DNA of 64,000 nt from contig NZ_CP032543.1 of assembly GCF_003610995.1 (NCBI RefSeq), forward strand, positions 2,232,001 through 2,296,000. The letters run 5' to 3'. Within the stretch, counting starts at the first letter, position 1. Each line of letters opens with the position of its first letter. The notes under the pieces are model-generated. The model was not told where the DNA came from. It saw nothing but the letters and a program-made list of their open reading frames with translations, and ran no database searches. Source of the DNA: Streptomyces griseus subsp. griseus. GTDB lineage: Bacteria; Actinomycetota; Actinomycetes; Streptomycetales; Streptomycetaceae. Shown here in pieces: positions 37,495 to 46,665 of the stretch. A program made the position numbers and the translations under genes.

Positions 37495-40070
37495 GTGCCT
37501 GGCACGAATCTGACCCGCGAAGAGGCACAGGAGCGGGCGCGCCTGCTGACCGTGGACGCGTACGAGATCGATCTCGACCTCTCCGGAGCGCAGGAGGGCG
37601 GCACCTACCGGTCCGTGACCACCGTGCGCTTCGACTCCGCGGAGGCCGGTGCCGAGACCTTCATCGACCTGGTCGCCCCGGCCGTCCACGAGGCCGTGCT
37701 CAACGGTGAGGCGCTGGACGTCGCCGCCGTGTTCCGCGACTCGCGGATCGCCCTGGCCGGGCTGCGCGAGGGCGCCAACGAGCTGAAGGTCGTCGCCGAC
37801 TGCGCGTACACCAACACCGGTGAGGGTCTGCACCGGTTCGTCGACCCGGTCGACGAGCAGGCCTATCTGTACACCCAGTTCGAGGTGCCGGACGCCCGGC
37901 GTGTCTTCGCCTCGTTCGAGCAGCCGGACCTGAAGGCCACGTTCCGGTTCACCGTGAAGGCCCCTCCGGCTGGACGGTCATCTCGAACTCGCCGACGCCC
38001 GAGCCGAAGGCCGACGTCTGGGCGTTCGAGCCGACGCCGCGCATCTCCACGTACATCACGGCCCTCATCGTCGGCCCGTACCACTCGGTGCACAGCAGCT
38101 ACGAGCAGGACGGCCGGTCCGTCCCGCTCGGCATCTACTGCCGCCCCTCGCTCGCCGAGTACCTGGACGCGGAGGACATCTTCGCCGTCACCCGGCAGGG
38201 CTTCGCGTGGTTCCAGGAGAAGTTCGACTACGCGTACCCGTTCGCCAAGTACGACCAGCTCTTCGTGCCGGAGTTCAACGCGGGCGCGATGGAGAACGCG
38301 GGCGCGGTCACCATCCGCGACCAGTACGTCTTCCGCTCCAAGGTGACGGACGCGGCGTACGAGGTGCGGGCCGAGACGATCCTGCACGAGCTGGCCCACA
38401 TGTGGTTCGGCGACCTCGTGACGATGGAGTGGTGGAACGACCTCTGGCTGAACGAGTCGTTCGCCACCTACACCTCGATCGCCTGCCAGGCGGACGCCGA
38501 GGGTTCCCGGTGGCCGCACTCCTGGACCACGTTCGCCAACTCCATGAAGACCTGGGCGTACCGGCAGGACCAGCTGCCCTCCACGCACCCGATCATGGCG
38601 GACATCCGGGACCTGGACGACGTCCTCGTCAACTTCGACGGCATCACGTACGCCAAGGGCGCCTCGGTGCTCAAGCAGCTCGTCGCGTACGTCGGCAAGG
38701 ACGCGTTCTTCCAGGGTGTGCAGGCGTACTTCAAGGCGCACGCCTTCGGCAACACGCGCCTCTCCGACCTGCTGGGTGCGCTGGAGAAGACCTCCGGCCG
38801 GGACCTGAAGACCTGGTCGAAGGCGTGGCTGGAGACGGCCGGGATCAACATCCTGCGCCCGGAGATCGAGACCGACGAGGACGGTCACGTCACCTCCTTC
38901 ACCGTCCTCCAGGAGGCCCCGGCGCTGCCCGCCGGCGCCAAGGGCGAGCCGACGCTGCGCCCGCACCGGATCGCGGTCGGCTGCTACGACCTGGACGCGG
39001 ACGGCAAGCTCGTCCGGACCGACCGGATCGAGCTGGACGTCGACGGCGAGCGCACCACCGTGCCGTTCCCGGAGAACACCGCCCGTCCGGCGGTCATCCT
39101 GCTCAACGACGACGACCTGTCGTACGCGAAGGTCCGCCTCGACGAGGAGTCGCTGCGGGTCGTCACCGAGCACCTGGGCGACTTCACCGAGTCGCTGCCG
39201 CGCGCCCTGTGCTGGGCCTCCGCCTGGGACATGACCCGCGACGGCGAGCTGGCGACCCGCGACTACCTCTCGCTGGTGCTCTCGGGCATCGGCAAGGAGT
39301 CGGACATCGGCGTCGTCCAGTCGCTGCACCGGCAGCTGAAGCTGGCCCTGGACCTGTACGCGGCGCCGGAGACCCGGGAGGCCGCGCTCAACCAGTGGAC
39401 GGACGCGACGCTGGCGCACCTGCGGGCGGCGGAGCCGGGCAGCGACCACCAGCTGGCGTGGGCCCGCGCCTTCGCGGCGACGGCCCGCAACCCGCAGCAG
39501 CTGGACCTGCTCCAGTCGCTGCTGGACGGTTCGGAGGTGATCGAGGGCCTCACCGTCGACACCGAGCTGCGCTGGACGTTCGTACAGCGGCTGGCGGCGG
39601 TCGGGCTGCTGGACGAGGAGGAGATCGCCGCCGAGTACGAGCGCGACAGGACTGCGGCGGGCGAGCGCCACGCGGCCGTGGCCCGGGCGGCGCAGCCCTC
39701 GGAGGAGGCCAAGGCTCAGGCGTGGGCCTCGGTCGTGGAGTCCGACAAGCTGCCCAACGCGCTCCAGGAAGCGGTCATCAGCGGCTTCGTCCAGTCGGAC
39801 CAGCGCGAGCTGCTGGCCCCGTACACGGAGAAGTTCTTCGCCGCGGTGAAGGACGTCTGGGACTCGCGCAGCCACGAGATGGCCCAGCAGATCGCGGTGG
39901 GCCTCTTCCCGGCCTTCCAGGTCTCCCAGGAGACGCTGGACGCCACCGACGCGTGGCTGGCCTCGGCCGAGCCGAGCGCGGCCCTGCGCCGGCTGATGTC
40001 GGAGTCGCGGTCGGGCGTGGAGCGCGCCCTGAAGGCCCAGGCGGCGGACGCGGCGGCGGCCACGGCGTAG
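37495..40070 (+). pseudogene. pepN: Second aminopeptidase N gene, interrupted by a -1 frameshift
   Basis: From GTG 37495 (AGGAG 8 nt upstream) the frame encodes MPGTNLTREEAQERARLLTVDAYEIDLDL..., collinear with the intact pepN, up to FTVKAP at about 37965. From 37968 the next frame continues GWTVISNSPTPEPK and runs to 40070. One missing base in the CCCC at 37961-37964 explains it: the intact copy reads TAPEGW where this copy would read KAPSGW. Repaired, the protein is 858 residues with GAMEN, HELAHMWFGDLVTMEWW (from 38385) and the Glu ligand all intact. No other damage is visible, so either a very recent mutation or a sequencing error is likely. Confidence 0.88.
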
Positions 40071-40086
40071 TCCGTACGGTGCTCCT

Positions 40087-40124
40087 GGGGGCGTCCTCTC
40101 CGCCGCGGCGGCGGGGGCGCCCCC
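40087..40124. terminator. Terminator hairpin between convergent genes
   Basis: GGGGGCG (40087-40093) pairs with CGCCCCC (40118-40124); an inner CCGCCGCGGCGG palindrome adds pairing. Confidence 0.5.
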
Positions 40125-40131
40125 TCGGCGT

Positions 40132-40599
40132 TCACTCCCGCTCGGGCGGGGGAGCCACGACGAGGGGCCGGTCCTCGCCGGACCGGACCAGGGCCACGGC
40201 CTCCTCGGCCGGAGTTCCGGCGGGCGCGGTCAGGACGAGGGTGATCTCCGAGGCCCGCTCGTACGCGTCGGGTTCGACGCACGCCCGGACGCGCAGCAGC
40301 CGCAGCGCCGCCGGATCGGCGTCGGACCGCTCGGGAAACCGTTCGGCGCCGCCCTCCGGCCCGTCGAGCAGGGCGGGGTACGCGACGATGTCCACGGTGA
40401 GCTGCCGGCCCTCCAGTCGCCGTTCGGCCCAGCCGTCGGTCCGCACCAGGTAGAGGCAGCCGTCCCCCTCGTAGCCGTACGGGACGAGCCCGGCCACGGC
40501 CCTCTCCTGGTGGCCCTCCTCCTCCGTGACGACCACGACGAGCGTGGTGCAGTCCGGATCGTCCGGATCCAGTCCGGCACACAGCAGCGCCTCCGCCAT
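40132..40599 (-). CDS. Hypothetical protein
   Basis: 155 residues, acidic, cytoplasmic, not recognised. MAEALLCAGLDPDDPDCTTLVVVVTEEEG at the start and AYERASEITLVLTAPAGTPAEEAVALVRSGEDRPLVVAPP near the end suggest alternating strands and helices. GGGGGAG lies 5 nt upstream of ATG 40599. It is divergent from the secreted protein at 40761, and the gap between them has no clear operator. Confidence 0.6.
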   Translation of the reverse strand: MAEALLCAGLDPDDPDCTTLVVVVTEEEGHQERAVAGLVPYGYEGDGCLYLVRTDGWAERRLEGRQLTVDIVAYPALLDGPEGGAERFPERSDADPAALRLLRVRACVEPDAYERASEITLVLTAPAGTPAEEAVALVRSGEDRPLVVAPPPERE

Positions 40600-40760
40600 C
40601 TGGCTCCCCCGGGTGGTGTGCGGTCGGTTCCGGTCCCGTGCAGGGTAGCGCCCGCCGGGGCCACGCCTGCGGCAGGTGTCCGCGCGCGGTGGGGGCTCCC
40701 GTGACCTACGGTCCGAAGGGTCGTCGCAGGATGCTTCGGTCGCAGGTCACGGGAGGGTCG

Positions 40761-41291
40761 ATGCCGGGCTTCGCCGCTGTCCCGGTCGCGCTGGCCCTGT
40801 GCGCGGGGCTGCTGACGGGCCCGGCCGCCGCGGAGCCCCGTAGCGAGTGCCGCGCGGGCCCGGCGGGCTGCTACGGCCTCTATACCTACGGGTACAGCCT
40901 CGGTCTGCACCCCTTCACCAGCCCACACGCGGTCCGGGCCCAGCTGACCGACCACTTCTGGCTCTTCCCGGTGAGCGGCGGCTGCGCGGGCCGGATCCGG
41001 GCGGGCGCGCGCTGCGAGCTGCTGGGCGGCAACCCGGTGGAGGTCGAGTACATCGGGAACGACTTCTTCCAGATCAACACCCTGCCGGGCCACCAGCTGG
41101 GCCGGGGCCTGCACATCCGGTTCGCGTTCTCGCGGACGCTCGGCTTCCACACCCTGACCGTCCGCGCCTGGCAGGACCGGCCCACCGACTGCACGGGCGA
41201 GGTGTTCTGCAACGGGGTGAACAGCGCGTTCGCCTGGGGCACCTGGCGGGTGCTGGCCCGGACGCTGCGGCTCTCCGCGTACGCCGCCTGA
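40761..41291 (+). CDS. Secreted protein of unknown function
   Basis: 176 residues from ATG 40761, chosen for GGGAGGG 4-10 nt upstream and because it begins a signal peptide (MPGFAAVPVALALCAGLLTGPAAA). The mature part has six Cys (CRAGPAGCY, GGCAGR, RCELL, DCTGEVFCN), which fits disulfide bonding outside the cell. It is rich in aromatic residues (YGLYTYGYSLGLHPFTSPH; FAWGTWRVL). No family recognised. Confidence 0.7.
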   Translation: MPGFAAVPVALALCAGLLTGPAAAEPRSECRAGPAGCYGLYTYGYSLGLHPFTSPHAVRAQLTDHFWLFPVSGGCAGRIRAGARCELLGGNPVEVEYIGNDFFQINTLPGHQLGRGLHIRFAFSRTLGFHTLTVRAWQDRPTDCTGEVFCNGVNSAFAWGTWRVLARTLRLSAYAA

Positions 41292-41310
41292 GCCGCCGGC
41301 CCCGTTGGAG

Positions 41311-41356
41311 ACCGCCCGGCGGGCGGGCGCCGGAGCGCAGCCGTCCGCCGGGCGGT
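41311..41356. terminator. Bidirectional terminator hairpin
   Basis: 16-bp arms at 41311-41326 and 41341-41356 pair with one G-U. It lies between the secreted-protein gene and allantoicase, which converge. Confidence 0.75.
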
Positions 41357-41365
41357 GGCAAAGGG

Positions 41366-42519
41366 CTACGCGGCGGACTCCTCGTAGCGGCGGGTGAGCT
41401 CGGCCGTGCCGGACTCCGTGAAGCCGCCGTGCAGCCGCATCCGGGCCACCCCGCCGTCGGGGAAGGCGTCGAGGCGGACATGGGTGACGACGGCCTGGGC
41501 GCGGAGCACGAAGCGGTGCGGGGTGTCGGGCTGGAGGCGGGTGCGCGGGATGATCTCGAACCACTCGCCGGTGTCGCCGTTGCGGCCCTGGAGGGCGATC
41601 CAGCCGGCGGAGTTGCCCTTGAGGTAGGCGGTGTCGATCTCGACCGCGCGCACGGCGCCCTGGGCGGGGAGGCGGAAGCGGACCCAGTCGTTGGTGTCGC
41701 GGACCCGGCGGCGGCGGTTCTCCCAGCCGTCGTCCATCTTGCGGGAGGTGCCCGGCAGGATGATCTGGGTCGGCGAGGAGTAGAAGCGGTCGGAGGCGTC
41801 CTCGTACGTACCGCCGTTGAGGACCGAGATCAGGTCGACGGTGCCGAGCGCGGCGATCCAGGCCGGGTCGGGGACGACCTCGCCGTGGACCCGGAGGCGG
41901 GCTATGCCGCCGTCGGGGTGCTGGCAGAGCCGGAGGTGGGTGTAGCGGCGGCCGCCGGTGATCTCGAAGGCGTTGGCCGCGTGGCCCCGTACGGGGGTGG
42001 GCGGAAGGATCTCCTCCCACTTCACGTCGTCGGCGAGCAGCTCCTCGGGGCTCGGGGCGCCTTCGACGGCGGTGGCCTGCACGGATACGCGCTGGGGTAG
42101 TTGCCCCGGAAGTGGGCGGTGTCCACGATCAGGCCGCGCACGATGCCGGGGGCGCCGAGGCGGACGATCGCCCAGTCGTGGTCCTCGGGGGCGGGGAAGG
42201 GGTTCCCGGCGTCGGCGCCACGGCGGCGGCGGGTCTCCCAGCCGTCCATGATCTTGCCCTTGTGGCCGAAGTGCTCGGGGTCGAAGGCGGCGCGCTCACG
42301 CAGGAGGAGGTTCTCGCGCTGGGCGAAGAACTCGTCGTTGGCGGCGATCACTCCGGCGCCGAGGCGGCGGTCGGCGAGGTCGACCAGCTCGGTGAAGGGG
42401 AGGTCGCCCGCCTCGCGGTAGTCGGCGTAGGGGTCGCCGCCGCCGTAGGGCGCGGCGTCATTGGCGTGGGGGTCGGTGTCGGGGTTCTGGAATGTGGTCT
42501 CACTCGCGTCGAAGGTCAT
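41366..42519 (-). pseudogene. alc: Allantoicase gene, interrupted by a -1 frameshift
   Basis: ATG 42519 opens a frame ending ...GLIVDTAHFRGNYP at about 42094; the next frame continues VQATAVEGAPSPEELLADDVKWEEIL and runs to 41366. A fifth C restored in the CCCC run (GGGG at 42094-42097 on the plus strand) gives NYPQRVSVQATAVEG and a 384-residue protein with both allantoicase repeats (GWETRRRRG in the first, GWENRRRRVRDTNDW in the second). Allantoicase splits allantoate to ureidoglycolate and urea in purine catabolism. No other ureide gene is adjacent. The LysR gene lies 64 bp upstream on the same strand. Confidence 0.87.
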
Positions 42520-42583
42520 GGCCCTACCTTCGCGCCGACGGACCCATCAGGTCCATCGAAAGTTCTCGTAGATACTGTTCAGC

Positions 42584-43495
42584 TCAGCTGAACGATGCGG
42601 CGATGTCCGTGAGCGCCTTGAGCACCCGGGCCACCGCCGGGCCCGTCTCCGCACCGTGCCGGACCGCCGCCACCACGTGGCGGCGCGGCTGGTCCGCCTC
42701 CAGGACCCGCATCACCACGCCCTCGCGCCGCTGCTCCCGGGAGGCCATCCGGGGGACGAGCGCGATGCCCATGCCCGCCTCGACCAGGGCCAGGATCGCG
42801 GTCCAGCCGGCGGCGCTGTGGGCCTGCTCGGGGACGAAGCCCGCCGCCTCGCAGGCGGCCGTGGTGATCTCGGACCAGGGGCCCGAGCCACCGAAGATCC
42901 AGCGGTCGGCGGCCAGGTCGGCGAGGCGCAGCGCGGGCGCGCCGGCCAGCGGGTGGGCGGCCGGGAGCGCCACGTCCAGCGGGTCGGCCAGCAGCGGGAA
43001 GAGAGAGAAACGGGGGTCGCGGGCGGTCGGGGCGTGGGCGGCCAGCGAGAGCGCCAGATCCACCTCGCCCGCGGTGAGCAGCTCGTACGCCTGGGCCGCC
43101 TCCGCCTCCCGTACGCGTACGTCGGGTCCCGGGCGGTCATCGGCGCGCAGCAGCCGCACGGCGGGGACGACGAGGGCGGGCACGGCGGTGGAGAACGCGC
43201 CGACCCTCACCTCGCCCGCCTCGCCGCGCAGATAGCCGGTGAGTTCGGCGTCCGCCCGTTCCAGCTGGGCGAAGACCGCCTCGGCGTGGCGCAGGACGAG
43301 GTGGGCGGCGTCGGTGAGACGGACCCGGCGGCCCTGCGGCTCCAACAGCTCCACGCCGAGCTGCCTGGCCAGGTTGGTGAGCTGCTGGGAGACGGCCGAG
43401 GGGGTCATCAGGAGCGCCTCGGCGGTCGCCGTCACGGTGCCCCGGTCGCGCAGGGTGCGCAGGATGCGGAGCTTCTTGACGTCCCACTCGGTCAT
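42584..43495 (-). CDS. LysR-family transcriptional regulator
   Basis: 303 residues, the normal LysR length. The N-terminal helix-turn-helix is KLRILRTLRDRGTVTATAEALLMTPSAVSQQLTNLARQLGVELLEPQGRRVRLTDAA. The effector domain follows from about 90, with a variable C terminus. It precedes allantoicase on the same strand and could control it; LysR proteins more often regulate a divergent gene, and here the upstream side is a terminator and the malQ operon. Confidence 0.88.
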   Translation of the reverse strand: MTEWDVKKLRILRTLRDRGTVTATAEALLMTPSAVSQQLTNLARQLGVELLEPQGRRVRLTDAAHLVLRHAEAVFAQLERADAELTGYLRGEAGEVRVGAFSTAVPALVVPAVRLLRADDRPGPDVRVREAEAAQAYELLTAGEVDLALSLAAHAPTARDPRFSLFPLLADPLDVALPAAHPLAGAPALRLADLAADRWIFGGSGPWSEITTAACEAAGFVPEQAHSAAGWTAILALVEAGMGIALVPRMASREQRREGVVMRVLEADQPRRHVVAAVRHGAETGPAVARVLKALTDIAASFS

Positions 43496-43562
43496 GGCCG
43501 CAACCTACCGGGGCGCCGTCCGAGCCGGCCGAGCCCTCCGTGCCGTCCGGCGCCGGACACGC

Positions 43563-43600
43563 GGATGCGCCGCGCGGTAGCTCCTACCGGCGGCGCATCC
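43563..43600. terminator. Terminator of the malQ operon
   Basis: GGATGCGCCGC-g-CGGTAG pairs with CTACCG-GCGGCGCATCC, 17 bp with one bulged G and a 3-nt loop. It lies between the small membrane gene and the LysR gene. Confidence 0.75.
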
Positions 43601-43616
43601 TTTGTACGGGTGCGGG

Positions 43617-43847
43617 TCAGACCTGCTTCTTGGACTTGTCCAGGACCATGACCAGGGCCGTGATCGCCAGGAAGATGACGATGGGCGCCAAGACGTAGAG
43701 GCCGATGGTCTCCATCGCGCTGAGGCCCGGACCCGGGTCGTCACCGTCGTCGCGGGTGAGCGCGAGAGCCGGGGCCGACATGAGCAGCATCATCAGCGTC
43801 GTCCCGGTCGCAACGACGCCGGCGCGCATAGCGTTCTTCTTGTCCAC
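43617..43847 (-). CDS. Small membrane protein downstream of malQ
   Basis: 76 residues from GTG 43847 (VDKKNAMRAGVV...), or 70 from ATG 43829. An N-terminal signal-like segment (GVVATGTTLMMLLMSAPALA) is followed by a short Asp-rich stretch, one membrane helix (IGLYVLAPIVIFLAITALVMVL) and a basic end (DKSKKQV). Before GTG 43847 there is no ribosome site, but TACGTT lies 6 nt upstream, as in the -10 of a leaderless transcript; ATG 43829 has AAGAAG upstream instead. It starts 20 bp after malQ. Family unknown. Confidence 0.65.
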   Translation of the reverse strand: MDKKNAMRAGVVATGTTLMMLLMSAPALALTRDDGDDPGPGLSAMETIGLYVLAPIVIFLAITALVMVLDKSKKQV

Positions 43848-43867
43848 GGTGCAAACGTAGCGAACGG

Positions 43868-46027
43868 CTAGGCGGGGCGCTCGCCCGGGGGTGCCGTACG
43901 GGCCTTCGCGGGCCGCAGGACCTCCATCAGGCCGTGCAGCCGGGGCGAGGCGGCGATCTCCTCCAGGGTGACGGGGTGGCCCTCCGGATCGGCGATGGGC
44001 AGCCGCCAGTTGGGGTACTGGTCCCAGGTGCCGGGGAGGTTCTGCGGGCGGCGGTCGCCCACGGTGTCGGGGAGCCAGACGCCGGTCATCCGGGCGGGGG
44101 TGGCGAGCAGGAAGCGGTGGACCGCGCGGACGGCCGCCTCCTCGTCGCCGTCGCCCTCGGGGAGCATCCGCAGCCGGGCGAGGAGGGCCAGCCACTCCGC
44201 CGTACCGGTGACGTCCTCGGTGAGCTCCTCCTCCAGGGGACGGGTGAGCAGGCCGAGACGGTGGCGGAGCGTCACATGGTCGCCGCTCAGCCGGGCGGCG
44301 GTGGAGGGCAGATCGTGGGTGGTGGCGGTGGCGAGGCAGTCGCGGCGCCACTGCTCGGGGGCCAGCGGTCGGCCGTCGCCGTCCCAGTCGCGCTCGAACC
44401 AGAGCACGGAGGTGCCGAGCACCCCGCGCCGGGCGAGCGCCTCGCGGACGCCGGGCTCCACCGTGCCGAGGTCCTCGCCGACGACGACGGCACCGGCGCG
44501 GTGGGCCTCCAGGACGAGGACGGCGAGCATCGCCTCGGCGTCGTACGCGACATACGTGCCGTCGGTGGGCGGGTGGCCCTGCGGCACCCACCAGAGCCGG
44601 AAGAGGCCCATGACGTGATCGATGCGCAGGGCGCCCGCATGGGCCAGCAGGCCGCGCAGCAGGCCCCGGAAGGCGGCGTAACCGGTGGCGGCGAGGGCGT
44701 CGGGGCGCCAGGGCGGCAGGCCCCAGTCCTGGCCGCGCGCGTTGAAGGCGTCCGGGGGCGCGCCGACGGACATGCCGTGGGCGAAGGCGTCCTGCCGGGC
44801 CCAGGTGTCGGCGCCCGCCGGGTGTACACCGACGGCCAGGTCGTGGACGATCCCGACCTCCATCCCGGCGTCCTCGGCGGCCCGCTGGGCGTCGGCGAGC
44901 TGGGTGGCGGTCAGCCAGGCGAGGCGACAGTGGAGGTCGACCCGGTCCAGCAGCTCGGAGCGGGCGCGGGCGGTCCCCGGGGAGCGGGGGTCGCGCAGGG
45001 GCTCGGGCCAGCTGTGCCAGTCGGGCCCGTGCACCTCGGCGAGCGCGCACCACAGGGCGTGGTCCTCCAGGGCCTGGCCCTGCTCGGCGAGGAAGTCGCA
45101 GTAGGCGGCGCGGCGGCCGGGCGTGAGGGGCACCTCGGCGATCAGCTCCAGGGCCTGCCGCTTGAGCTCCCAGACGGCGTCCCGGTCGATCAGGGCGCCC
45201 TTGTTGAGCACGGCCTCGCTGAGGGCGGCGGCGTCCTGGTGGAGGTCCTCCAGGGTGGTGCGGTCGCGGACGTGCCCGTACTCCGGGATCGACTCGACGT
45301 GCAGGTGCACGGGGTCGGGGAAGCGGCGCGAGGAGGGCCGGTACGGGGAGGGGTCGGTGGGCTTCCCGGGCACGGCCGCGTGCAACGGGTTGACCTGGAC
45401 GAACCCGGAGCCGAGGGTGCGCCCGGCCCAGGCGGCGAGGTCGGCCAGGTCGCCGAGGTCGCCCATGCCCCAGGAGCGGGCCGAGAGCAGGGAGTAGAGC
45501 TGGACCAGGAAGCCGTGGGTGCGCTCGGGCGGCTGCGGGACCCGGGCCGGGGCGACGACGAGGGTGGCGGTGGCCTCGTGGTGGTCGGGCGTACGGACGT
45601 GGACGCGGTGGACGCCGTACGGGGGGCGGCTCCAGCCGGGCGGGGGCCCGGCCGTCCCCGAGGCGCCGTCCGCGGCCCCCGGGGCCCTCAGGGACGAGGC
45701 GGCCTCCGGGACCTTCCAGGAGGTGGCGGGCGCGGGGGGCCCGCCCGCCGGCTCCGGCTCGACCGTGACGGTCGAGCCGGCCGGCAGCGCGGTCAGCGCG
45801 GGCGGCAGCGGCTCACCGGCCCAGACCACCACGGTGGGCGGCAGCAGGCGCGAGCGGGACTCCGCGGCGACGAGTGACCTCCGTACATCCTCCGGAGTGC
45901 CGGCGTCCACGCCCAGCGCGGCGAGCACGGCGATCACCGTGTCGTCGGGGACGGACACCGTGACATCCGGGGACGGGGAGTAGGAGGTGGCGACACCGTG
46001 CAGTGCGGCGAGCCGGGACAAGCCCAT
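43868..46027 (-). CDS. malQ: 4-alpha-glucanotransferase (amylomaltase, GH77)
   Basis: 719 residues. SYSPSPDVTVSVPDDTVIAVLAALGVDAGTPEDV is the N-terminal domain of the large actinobacterial type. The GH77 core has RSWGMGDLGDLADLAAW, GMSVGAPPDAFNARGQDWGLPPW, ALRIDHVMGLFRLWWVP (nucleophile Asp) and VVVGEDLGTVEPGVREAL (acid/base Glu). It moves maltodextrin chains between glucans in glycogen and maltose metabolism. Its ATG directly follows the stop of the 103-residue repeat protein (TGAATG), with AGGAGT inside that gene as its ribosome site, so the two are translationally coupled. Confidence 0.93.
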   Translation of the reverse strand: MGLSRLAALHGVATSYSPSPDVTVSVPDDTVIAVLAALGVDAGTPEDVRRSLVAAESRSRLLPPTVVVWAGEPLPPALTALPAGSTVTVEPEPAGGPPAPATSWKVPEAASSLRAPGAADGASGTAGPPPGWSRPPYGVHRVHVRTPDHHEATATLVVAPARVPQPPERTHGFLVQLYSLLSARSWGMGDLGDLADLAAWAGRTLGSGFVQVNPLHAAVPGKPTDPSPYRPSSRRFPDPVHLHVESIPEYGHVRDRTTLEDLHQDAAALSEAVLNKGALIDRDAVWELKRQALELIAEVPLTPGRRAAYCDFLAEQGQALEDHALWCALAEVHGPDWHSWPEPLRDPRSPGTARARSELLDRVDLHCRLAWLTATQLADAQRAAEDAGMEVGIVHDLAVGVHPAGADTWARQDAFAHGMSVGAPPDAFNARGQDWGLPPWRPDALAATGYAAFRGLLRGLLAHAGALRIDHVMGLFRLWWVPQGHPPTDGTYVAYDAEAMLAVLVLEAHRAGAVVVGEDLGTVEPGVREALARRGVLGTSVLWFERDWDGDGRPLAPEQWRRDCLATATTHDLPSTAARLSGDHVTLRHRLGLLTRPLEEELTEDVTGTAEWLALLARLRMLPEGDGDEEAAVRAVHRFLLATPARMTGVWLPDTVGDRRPQNLPGTWDQYPNWRLPIADPEGHPVTLEEIAASPRLHGLMEVLRPAKARTAPPGERPA

Positions 46028-46339
46028 TCAGACTCCTGGAAACTCCATGCCCCCTGCGGTGCCGGGTGCGGTCGGCTCGCTGGTCAGAGGGGCGACGGCG
46101 GCGAGCGGAGGCTCGCTCGTGAGCGGGGTGGCATCGGCGAGCGGGGGCTCGCTGGTCAGCGGTGCGGCCTCGGCGAAGGACGATTCGCCGAGCTGGAGCG
46201 GGATATCGGCGAGCGGCGGCCCGCTGATCAGGAAGGCGACATCGGCGAGGGGAAGTCCGCTGGTGAGCGGTGCGGGATCGGCTTGGGCGGGTACCTGTTT
46301 GGAGAGGGCGGAGAGCAGAAGCTGCGCGGATGCGGGCAT
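46028..46339 (-). CDS. Novel 12-residue-repeat protein coupled to malQ
   Basis: 103 residues. AGGAGG-CCACC-ATG at 46339 is one of the best ribosome sites in the window. After MPASAQLLLSALSKQVPAQ come about five and a half units of consensus PLADxxPLTSxP: PLADVAFLISGP, PLADIPLQLGES, SFAEAAPLTSEP, PLADATPLTSEP, PLAAVAPLTSEP. The DNA repeat unit is 36 bp. No Cys, no membrane helix; the N terminus could be an amphipathic helix. The stop codon touches the malQ start. I recognise no family and cannot give a function. An overlapping plus-strand ORF lacks such a start. Confidence 0.7.
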   Translation of the reverse strand: MPASAQLLLSALSKQVPAQADPAPLTSGLPLADVAFLISGPPLADIPLQLGESSFAEAAPLTSEPPLADATPLTSEPPLAAVAPLTSEPTAPGTAGGMEFPGV

Positions 46340-46665
46340 GGTGGCCTCCTGGCCGTGGAGAACAGGACCTTGAGGGCCTACCCAGACCTCGCATGCCCAG
46401 ACCTGGACGTGACCTACCCGTCATGTACGCCGTCATGACGGCGTACATGTTGAGACAACGAGCCCAACGTGCCGTGGGTCACATTCCGTTCCCCCGTACG
46501 GCAGGCATGGACTGTTTTCAGCCACTCCCGTCAGCCACACCCGCCCCACCAGGCGCGAAGGCGTCACCATTCCCGGCAAATCCGGCAGAACAGCCATGCG
46601 CATTGACACCCTCGCGCACGGGTGGTGGGCTCGGACCCCACTCAGGCCTTTCGAGGGAGCGCGAC
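46340..46665. other. 326-bp divergent intergenic region malQ operon / GH84
   Basis: Contains the 28-bp palindrome and, further right, TTGACA (46603-46608) without a clear -10. CCCAGACCT is repeated 16 bp apart near 46379-46405. No gene supported. Confidence 0.5.
46422..46449. promoter_or_regulatory. 28-bp perfect palindrome
   Basis: CATGTACGCCGTCA is followed at once by its exact reverse complement. It lies in the divergent region between the repeat protein-malQ operon (start 46339) and the GH84 gene (start 46666), so it is a strong candidate operator for one or both. No known regulator site is matched from memory. Confidence 0.65.

Noticed and set aside
45987..46373. Plus-strand ORF of 128 codons with Ser/Gly-rich repeats across the 12-residue-repeat gene
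   Set aside because: It is the mirror of the same 36-bp DNA repeat, has no ribosome site and overlaps the malQ start. The minus-strand frame has AGGAGG and the stop/start junction.
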